From Trichostrongylus colubriformis (taxonomy: Eukaryota > Nematoda > Chromadorea > Rhabditida > Trichostrongylidae), in NCBI GenBank assembly GCA_963978905.1, contig OZ022257.1, positions 45,952,203 through 46,016,202 of the forward strand: a stretch of DNA of 64,000 bases, in the 5' to 3' direction. Every line of letters starts with the position of its first letter. Position 1 is the first letter of the stretch. The notes below the pieces were generated by a model. It ran no database searches, was not told the origin of the DNA, and saw nothing but the letters and a program-made list of their open reading frames with translations. This document shows, one piece after another, positions 54,798 to 64,000 of this stretch. Both the position numbers and the translations under genes were made by a program.

Positions 54798-57350
54798 TCA
54801 TGTTTGAGTAGTGAAATAAGCGAACTTCTCAAGGAACGCGATAAGGTACGAGAAAGAAAATGCCGAGAGGGGACAAGGTGCAAAAAATGAAAAAACCACT
54901 GAAGAATCAAAACTTTGGGCCAAAAATACGACAGCAATTTTATAAAATTTGATGATCCAGCCTCCCATTTATAGGGGGTCTACTAAAAGAACCGGAAGGG
55001 GTCCGAAGAAAGAGGAAGATGCAAAGAAATGATCATTCTGTAACGAACATTCAAAGTTAGAAACGATAATCGGTGGAAAAACCCGGATTCAAAATTGCGG
55101 CGCTGTGGTGTGTATTCGCATCACATTCGAATCAACACACTGACTTTACGAGTTGCCCGCTGTAGAGATGTCATTTGTTGTCTCGTAGAGAGTATTTCAT
55201 TCGTTCGTAATGATATGAAATAAGTGAAACAGCAGAGAGCAACAAACAAGTGAAACAATTTGGTGAAGAATAAGCGAAAGCTTAAGAAAAAAGTGTGTTA
55301 CAACTAAAAACCAATTAATTCACTTCCGAAGTCCTGGCAAGGTGCCGTGAGTGTATTGCGGCCACCGTCCTCCCATACTGTAAACCAAAATTGCCCTTCT
55401 CCCGGTGACTTTAATAAAAAAAAAACTAAAACTTGCAAAAGCAGCGCTTGCGATAACCCTCGCCACACGCTCTCGCGGATCAAAAGTTGAAGACTAAAGT
55501 AAAGGTGCGAGATAGGGCAAGTCACGCGAGGACGCGGCGCGAGCCTTATACGCTGGCCAGTTCACAACGGGACTAGCAGGACATTCGGCGGCGTGGCGAC
55601 GCAATTAGCTGGACGCGACGTCCAAGTTAGACAGTCCTGACGCGCACCAGTAAAGCCGCGTTCATACTTTGTGGTAGGGCGCAGCTGCGTGTCTCTGCGT
55701 CTCTCGTTGTCTGCGTCGTATCTGCACCTCCCCGTGCCGGCCTGCCTCTCTGGCTATCAATGCAGCACGCTGTGTCGGCGTAAAATAAGAACGCAGCTTA
55801 AAGGTGCCTGCTGGACTGCAATGAAAAGAAACAAAGAAATTCCAAGGTCAGACTGAAACTCTTATTTCTACGCTTTCTCATGAACGTTTTTCGCGCGCCG
55901 CATCTTTGGAGTGCATCGTGATATGCGGCTGCCATACGCTACGCATAACACACTTACGTGTTGGTGAAGGGTCCGGTAATCAAGGTAGAGTCTCGTTTAG
56001 TTGCTTTAAGCGCGTATTTGGCAACCAGCGCCTAGCAAAGTCTCCAAAAGCTCGGACTTTCTTTCACAATTAGCATATTCCCTCTTTCTGATTATCCAAA
56101 ATGTCGCATCTGTTGTATTCAATTTCTCGCACAACGGGAAAAAGAAGGGCGCGTGCCTGGGGCTTTCCAAATTACCACTAACAGACAAATTTCATCATTA
56201 AATAACAAAATCAGTGAAAGTGCATGTTAACAACACGGTGAAACCAACCATCTTCAAATTAAATGAAGGCAAAAATGGTGAAAGTGAAGTGAAGTTCCAT
56301 AGGGGTGAAAGAAAGCACTAGATTTCAAAATGAATCTTCATAAATGGTGCGTTCGCAATAAGCCCAAAAGAAAGGAATGGCCAGTCGATGCTGCTCACCA
56401 AACATCACACACGTGGTATGATGTTTGCCAAGCCACGCTGCCATTTCCAGAGCAATTTCGCAGTCACACGGCAGCACTGCAGAAATAAACAGGCCAACCC
56501 TCCGTTTCGCGCCAAATCAGCCATTCCTCCTCTTTTTTTCGCTATTCTTTAGCCCTTACTTCACCAACTTGCATGGAGGAACTCGAATTCTATTTCTGAA
56601 CACCGAAAATGCACATTGGTGCTATTCAATTCAGGGCATCCCACTGTGCTCGGAGTCAAGCGCTTCTTTTACGTGAGCTCTAGGAACACAAAGGAATCCC
56701 TTTTTATACCATGGTATAGGCAATAATATACATTCAATCACACAAATAGTGATCTTCGATTCCGACGTTCCATAATCTCCCCCCCCCTCCCTTTTTTTAG
56801 CACAGTACCGAGGGAAGAACTCTAGGGTGGATAAAATAATTTTCATGTGCAAAAACGGCTCCTATGAGAGGAGTGCTCTTCACCAGGCTAGCCATTGCTT
56901 ACGCCCTTCCTTCACATTCACCCAAGCCTACCTCTGTAGTTAATATAAGCAGTCAAAATCCAGAATGTATCATGAATCGAACGACGTAGACCTAACAAAG
57001 AGAGAAATGGCAAGCAATGGATGTGGCGTGATTTTAAATTGATGTCTGATATGACGGTGATAGTTCATGATGTTTTCAATGGATGAGATACCGGACATAT
57101 GTAGTGGTGGAATTTGTGTTTCTGTGAAAATGTTGAATTGAGGAACACGGAAGATATAAGTATCGATCGATAGGATGGTGGAATTTGCATAATGCGTTTT
57201 GTGGAAATGTGAATCGCGGAATAAAGATTACACACGTATCAATGCCCATGCGGAAACGAAGTCACGTAACTCCGGATTTCCCCAAAAACGCAGATTCCGA
57301 CTTTGGTCAATTACTTCTCGAATCACGTCTCGTCCTCTTTCACCAAAAAC
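54798..57350. other. Region upstream of pmt-1, repeat-rich
   Basis: The pmt-1 promoter should lie at its left end. The stretch 55000-55290 resembles 62330-62640 (shared GATGTCATTTGTTGTCTCGT). No other gene could be supported. Confidence 0.45.
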
Positions 57351-57351
57351 A

Positions 57352-57416
57352 AAAACTCCACCACTATGAACACTGCCTAAGTAAGCTCTAAAAGCTGTTC
57401 ATAGTGGTGGAGTTTT
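57352..57416. repeat. Strong short hairpin, perfect 20-bp stem
   Basis: AAAACTCCACCACTATGAAC (57352-57371) and its exact reverse complement (57397-57416) are separated by 25 bases. Pairing extends a few bases further outward with one bulge. It could be the precursor of a small RNA, a MITE remnant, or a terminator-like fold. No function can be assigned. Confidence 0.85.
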
Positions 57417-57419
57417 GTT

Positions 57420-59290
57420 TAAAGCCTGAGCCACAACTACGACCCTTTCCGAGCTACACCCCGATTGCCCGCCACTCTCAGTTTTTCAATAAAATCGACA
57501 AGGTATGATAAGGGGATAATGAAGAAAGATACAATAAAGAAAGAAATCTCTCGTTCCGCCTCCACCTCAGAAGAACCACTGTCGTTGTCAGCCCTTGAGA
57601 CTTACCAATGAGTAGGGCTGACATGACAACCAAAAATGTATGGGTAAGAGTGGTGATACAGACTTCATAAAATTAAAACCTCATAAAATTTACTCGAAAT
57701 TGTCAATTATTCTGACATATACGTCGAGTAAAAGTTTTTTTTTATTGCTAAGCGCAATATGATTGATTTCCGATTCGAAAAGGCTTTACTATGAAATTTA
57801 ATATTAATTAGTTGTACAGGGTACTGAACAGGGATACACTAGAATGTTGACGTTACTTTCCAAACAAGATAGAGTAGGAGATAGGAAAAATGAAGGAAGA
57901 GGAGGAATAGAGCAATGTTGGAGATGGGATATGAGAGCAGAGAACATTTTGCCTAAACTTGAATGGGTTTTCGATTTCAGTAATACTTCAACTGTGAAAA
58001 GACAAGCAAAAAGTTTAAAATATCTAAAATGAGCTCCATTGCTATCTTTGATGTAGAATGTGCTTGTTCAAGTTCTTGGCGCCCAAATCAGACGGAAGAA
58101 GCATAGCGTTGCCGGCGTATCCACAGGGTGCGGCAAAATGTATGTACTGAACGCTTGGCAAAGCCTTACCAAACAATAGAAAAAGTATCAACATGAATTT
58201 CACTCAAAATATATATGATCAATGGGCGCTTCCACAGAATTCAATGTGGTCGCCTTCAAAGGCAGTGATAGGGGAAATGTGGGTAATGTGAACTCTTGAT
58301 GTAAGCCATCCAGATAAAAGCTGCGGGTCTGAAAGGACTCCTTTTTGTGGCACAGTTATAGGTGGAAATAGAGCCTCTCAGCTTTGGAGAAGGCACCTTT
58401 TTCAATGGTTGTCGATTTTGTCCTAGCCCGCCCCTTTTTCAGCCTAATCCGCTCCTTTTGAGGACCGAGGAAGAGAGTCTTATTTCTCGGATTTTTATCA
58501 AATTCTTACTGCTGAACACCTCGGCTTTCATATTCAGTAATCGTTTCACACTAGGCCCGAATTATCCCTATCACTGCCTTACCCGCATACTCTGACAAAG
58601 GCGACGAGAGAAAGCATGTGCTGTCGGTCGAAGTGAATGTCGTGCAAATCGTCGTAACTTTCGTCAGAGTTGTCCTCAAAAAATGGAATAAATGTTAGAA
58701 ATGGTGAAGGCTTTGTCTTCGAGGATATACCAGTAAGAGAGGTCTTTTCGGTTTGAAGATCGTTGCCGCGAGATTGTGAAGTCGTGTAGTTGGCTGTGAT
58801 AGTCTATGAAACTGACCACCGTATCGGCCTTATGGGCCGGATCTGCGTTCTAGTGGAAGTCCTTCATACCGGGTCCGAAGTGAGGTAACATCCAGAAATG
58901 TACGCATCTTCTGATTATATCGATAAACTGTTTCTGCTAATCGATGACTCGAATATCATCGGCTTTGTGGAATTCAAAAATTCCGCTGCATGAGCGGCAA
59001 AGCCGGCTATGCTGCCGCAGGCTGATCAAATCTTGGGCTACTCGATTACTGTATTTCAAGCGTTTTGGACTACTCTTCCAGTGTAATCGATTTTTCTGAG
59101 ACTACTCTCACGGAAGCATCGGAGGATTTGAGTGATGATCATTCGTGACCCATGGCTTCACCTCGCAGTCTTCCTCAACCCAAAAGCGATAACATCGATT
59201 ACTGGGTATACATTATGAAACCAGTTTTAATCACGCTATGTACCTTGCGCGTCAACGGCACCGGCTAAGAGCTCCCTAGAATAAGCAATC
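57420..59290. other. Intergenic sequence without recognised gene
   Basis: Only dispersed repeat similarity (58330-58560 to 41050-41470) was seen. Short open frames near 57844-58032 match no family I know. Confidence 0.4.
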
Positions 59291-59369
59291 TGAATAGGGG
59301 TAGCTCAGTGGTCTCATGGCAAAGACAGCGTATGACTTTATTGAATTCCCACTTTTGAATGGACTTCTT

Positions 59370-60110
59370 CATTGCGGCAGCTATTAGTCATAGAAATCAC
59401 TGTTCTGCCCCCCTCTATGATGCGGAGAATTTCCGTCTGCCTTGTGCACATAATCACTGGTGGGCCTACTGTGACTAGTTCGACGTTTTGCAACGCAATA
59501 ATAAAAGTTTCCATTTAGTCGGTTTCTCACAACGTTAACCGTTCAACCCTAAACGTATTGTTCCCCATGAACCTTCGAGTCCACGCACCGTCCCACTGTG
59601 CTGGCACCTAGTGTGACGTCAACACACTCCATGGGTGCGAGTGTACTAATGTAAGGTGTCTAAAGTAACAAGTGCTATTAAAACGATAACATGGCTTTAA
59701 ACTAACCACTTTCAGTTACGCGATCTACTTCGCGCTCACAGCACTGATGCGAAGTGACGAATAAGGTAATCTGGACAGAGTTATTCGGCGATGTGCTTTA
59801 GCAGAGATAGGACGTACAGTTTAATATAATTCACACCTATGCTGGTGAACTCATCCATTGGAGCCACCCGTTAGTCATAGAAGTCCGAGTTTTGTACTCC
59901 ACCCCCTCATAGCAAGGTACATTAGTTTCCGACCCTCTACGCACATCAGTATAGATGACTGAGCCGAACATGGCTTTTTAGAAAGATACGATTGTTTTCA
60001 TCACTCAGTTACCCACCCTTTTGTCGGTCTAGTCCAAGCGGCACTGTTCCTCCGACAACCCCACATACCTACGTTCGATCACACTCTTCTTACACCTAGT
60101 GCAACGTCAG
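59370..60110 (+). repeat. Diverged tandem duplication, about 470-bp unit
   Basis: The block beginning AGTCATAGAA at about 59388 and ending CACCTAGTGTGACGTCAACA recurs from about 59872 to CACCTAGTGCAACGTCAGCA. The similarity is partial. Confidence 0.55.
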
Positions 60111-60670
60111 CACACCGCAGGATGACGGAGTACGACATAGGTGTTTATATAAGTAGAAGGTACTACTCCCTATCGACACAATCACTCACTTGCGGACGGA
60201 CACACATACCGACAGGAATGTATACCGACAAATCGACCCTCAAATAGACGCACAAAGTTAGTGTTTTATATGATAAAAGATAGGCGAGCACCATTCACCT
60301 CCCCCTACGTTGAACGGTCGATTTCCTCTATCATCCATTATTACAACCACTCACTTGCCCGACCAAACATAAAAACCTACAAACCGACAATTAGCCTGAC
60401 ACTCAAAGTAAGTGATTTATATGAGAGTGGGATGTTGTTGGGACGTTTGTTGATAACGTACCAGTGGAGTTCATGTTGATCTCCTTTGACTTCCCAGTGT
60501 GGTAAGGCTTTGTCAAGCGGTTAATACCTTTGCTCCATAGTTTCTGTGCTAAGCGCGTCAATGAGAGTACGGTTGCTTGTGTAATCGAAGCGGCCTTACT
60601 GTTAACACTGGAGATGAGGGATAAAGTTTTTGGCGTTAATCAATCCCTTCTTGGGATGCGCCGCACATTC

Positions 60671-60903
60671 TAGTTCCATTCAGAATCGTAGTGGCTGGTG
60701 AATGTGATGTGGCCTGTACAATGACTTGCGGTGGCCAGCCGATGTGTAAGTCAGTGCCTTTTTCCTCCCAGACGAGTCTGGTGCCAATTTAGCGATCCCG
60801 GAGGGATGGAAGGCTTGGTTGGCCTGGGCGGGCGTTGTTGCGGGATTTGATCCCCGCACCAAGAGAGTGGGCGCGCGGCACCTGTCACTGAACCACCTCC
60901 GCC
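60671..60903 (-). mobile_element. tRNA-derived SINE
   Basis: Read on the minus strand from 60903, it starts GGCGGAGGTGGTTCAGTGAC (A-box region) and has GGGGATCAAATCCC (B box) about 50 bases on, at 60854-60841. A non-tRNA body follows with CCTCCGGGATCGCTAAATTG and CATCGGCTGGCCACCGCAAG. It is typical of SINEs with a tRNA head and a unique tail. The 3' border is uncertain. Confidence 0.75.
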
Positions 60904-60909
60904 AACACT

Positions 60910-63900
60910 CTAATAAGTTAATAAAAAGTGTCGCACTGAAGTGCTCGCTAGAGAAGCACCTATCCACTTACTACTGAACTAATCTAGTGATCACGAGATG
61001 CGCCTTTGAAAAGGTCCAGTGACAATAAAAATAAGAAAAGTAAAAAAAACGAGAAGAATGTGGATAGCAGGGCACGCCCAGATCAAGGAGAATGGCTGCG
61101 TCAGTACGACGGCCTTCCCTTCAATGAATATCTATATACGAACCCAGCCCCTTTTCAACATCTACATAACCTCTACAGTTTCAGTGATGCCGATTACATC
61201 GTATTACTAGTATTTCATAACTCTAATTTTGGGTTGATCACTCAGATCCAGTCATATTTTCCTACATAATCTGTCAGTTGATGGCAAGTTCCGCTTATCA
61301 TCAAGCCCTGGATCATTACTGACCTTTGCCGTTATGACCCTCCCACCATGCCTACCGCAAATAAGACCCTCCCGTCGAGGGAATCTTGATTTCTGGTGTA
61401 CTTCGGAAGGTAGTGCGTTGTCGAATAACAAGACTACTCACATACAACATACTACGCCTGGAAAAATGTTCTTATGAGGGCGTTAAGTTGACAGCTTATC
61501 ACAAACTGTTCGACATGCCTCCAAGTACTACGGTTGGTGGATGATTCCAAATGTTAGAAGCCTTGCAGAAAGGTACGAAAGGAAGTAGAAAGAATGGACC
61601 AACCTCCCTCTTGCCGTCCACCAAGGAATACAGAATACTTTCGATTATCTTAGTACAGTTCGTGTTTCGAACATTCAAAAACTGTTGATAATGACAAATC
61701 ATACGAATGACAAATCGCGAAACGAATTTCGCCTGATGATATAGTTAATACTGACGTGCACTGCTATATAACATACAAAGAGGCATTGAATGTAGTTATA
61801 GAGCCTCAGGAATCATTGAATATTTTGAATAAACACGATCAGATTGCATCAGCCTGATTGACAGCGCTAAGCTCGCCATTCCTCATTGAAAACAGTGCAA
61901 AGCAATCAGTATCGAAATTGATTCCATCAAAATCGAAGGAATCAAATTTGCAAGCGTTGATAATTTTTGATCAAAATGTGGAATAATCATAACCTGGGTT
62001 ACGGACCAGAATGAAACGTTGTATGCCACAAGGGAAACAGGTGACATAGATGTCATGGACATGCACGTCTTGAGAGCACGTGACTCCATCACAACGAGTG
62101 TAAACTGCGGTCGAAGACTACTTCCGCCTTAATTTTCAATTTTACGACAGCCACATTTTAGGAATAATTAGAGGTGCTTGGCTGGGGATCGTCAATTTAT
62201 TGTTAAATCGCCCAAGATTAACCCAAAGTCGTTGCTGACAGCCAACACTCATTTCGCGGTACTGCATTTACTACTGCAAGCATGTTTAGTAGTAGAGTGC
62301 AACCACTGGAAATTGTCATCTATAAAGGAGCCCGGGAGGAGTCGGGAAAAGAGAAAGATGGGAAGAAATGATCATTTCGGGGCGAACAACCGAGGTAAAA
62401 AACGAAAACGATAAACTCAAATTCAAAAGTGCAGCGTTGTGGTCTGTACATATTATCTCCCGCGCATCCCTTCGAGCTGCAACATCACTTTCCAAGTTTC
62501 TTGCTGGCGGAGATGTCATTTGTTGTCTCGTGGGGTGTATTTCATTCATTCATGATATGAAGAAAGTGAAACAACAAAGAGCAGCAATCTAGTGAAACAA
62601 TGAATGGGACAATAAGCGGGATAGTAGGAAAAAAGGTGTTCATGGTAAAAAAAATCATTGAAAACGTCTTAGTGTCGTGTCTGCAATGTATGCAACCCAA
62701 CGAACTGCAAGCGTGACGGTAGGTCTTACTGTGGCCAAATTTGCCTCCTTCAAGTTTTTTCAATCTATATTTTTCAATAGAATAGAAATAGCTTATATGC
62801 TCCCAAAAACAGCAAATACACAAGCTATCTGGACCTGTCATAAACTTCCCTTCACATAGAAATTAGGTGTGGATTTTAATGACTTCAAAGATGACATCCG
62901 ATGCTCTAAATCACTGCGGTTATTGGTGAGAGTTCAGAATTAGGTGAGTAACTAGAAGAGTTGAATAATGCAGAACATCTATGAACAGCTGAATAAATGC
63001 GGAGTACCACAACAGAAGCAGCAAAAACATTTTTTATGATAATTAGGAACATTCATCGCAATAATGCTTCAACTTTGTTGAAACTCTGGAAAGCATAAGT
63101 TGTTCCAATGGTAGTATATGGTCCGCAGATATGCATCCACCCCTACAGAGAAGCTCTATGAGAAAACTGGGAATGTTAAGCAAACCTTCAATAGAATCTT
63201 GAAATATCGATGTGAATCCCATGCCACATCACGCTGTCTACCTGTTTATAAGGACTGCTTACATTGTTTCGGGCTCAAGTCGTTAATGTGTTGAAAGGCG
63301 AATTAAATCAAGGCCCAGTAAGTTCTAGGTGTTTCGACCTGATAAGGGTCACACCACTTCCATATCTTTACAGAGTCCTAAACTAAACAGAAATAATCGA
63401 CTTAAGGTCTTCAACTAGAATTTTTTCGGGGCGCTACATGACTACAACTGTTATCAACCGATCTGCAAGAGGAGAACAATACCCGTACTTTCAAGTTAAG
63501 GGAACTAGACTCAGTTGCCTTACTTGGTTTTAGGGGAATTAAGCTTGATAGCGTCTCAATTGTTTGTACATATTATGATGCTCAATTGTGTATTGTGTAT
63601 TTTGTCCTTTGCTTCCAACTATTTTACAGATTTCAAGTCGCAACATGCGGGCATAATAAATAAGGTTTCTATGTGATTCATTGGCACCGATATAATCACC
63701 AGGATTAGGGGGTGAGGAACTTGATATGCAAAGGGCCCTATCATTCTTTTACATTGACATGAATCATATTATCTATACACATGCCTGTGATCGCAGCAAC
63801 ATTCGTGTGCTTCATGTTAATTACTTTATTTAGCTTTGCACGTTTACTATAAAATAGTAATAGGAACAAATTTTGTCAGATGTCAATTTCTCATTCCGCT

Positions 63901-64000
63901 CCCAAGACAATCTTCCAAGAACTTTAGAAGGTGAAGCTCTACATGGTTTATGGAAGCTTTTATGTACTCACAAAACATAAGGCATACAGAAAACCAATAC
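60910..64000. other. Terminal region, no gene recognised
   Basis: 62330-62640 is a repeat shared with 55000-55290. An open frame at 61006-61269 starts in a Lys/Asn-rich stretch and matches nothing I recognise. The remaining sequence is AT-rich and featureless at this level. Confidence 0.4.

Overview
The window looks like nuclear DNA of a clade V (strongylid or rhabditid-like) nematode. It contains a clear orthologue of the nematode enzyme PMT-1, split by many introns with GT-AG borders and TTTCAG-type acceptors. Acceptors sit 4-5 bases before both gene starts, as expected for spliced-leader trans-splicing. It also has a nematode-style VWA plus Thr/Ser-rich gene and a dense load of RTE, mariner, Tc1-like MITE, foldback and satellite DNA. 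No prokaryotic features, CRISPR arrays or rRNA genes were seen. The species assignment is an inference.

Layout. 1-3.15 kb: an RTE-type retrotransposon (128-2823, 17-bp target duplication) inserted in a Tc1-like MITE. 3.99-4.37 kb: the last three exons of a VWA gene whose 5' part lies upstream. 4.4-21.3 kb: mostly repeats, including palindromic MITEs, a dead mariner, a 1.35-kb palindrome, TIR elements and a Penelope-like relic, plus a decayed Thr/Ser-rich gene fragment at 7.48-7.92 kb. 21.4-42.5 kb (+): one 12-exon gene that I assembled from splice sites and phases. It encodes hydrophobic anchor, large Thr/Ser-rich region, VWA-1, short Thr/Ser-rich region, VWA-2 (1238 residues; every junction is in frame). 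Its second half arose by tandem duplication of a module of about 5 kb. Its ninth intron holds a 7.3-kb mariner whose transposase is split by a 6.46-kb satellite-bearing insertion (35311-41774) flanked by a 7-bp repeat. That insertion ends in a run of GC-rich perfect hairpins. 42.5-47.7 kb: repeats. 47.7-54.8 kb (-): pmt-1, complete from its start codon except for a short last exon I could not place. 54.8-64 kb: repeats, a tRNA-derived SINE and a strong isolated hairpin; no gene recognised.

The VWA/mucin-like locus appears to be a small paralogue cluster (a 3' end, a relic and a full gene) that transposons have reshaped. PMT-1 belongs to the phosphobase methylation route to phosphatidylcholine and has no visible functional link to the VWA cluster.
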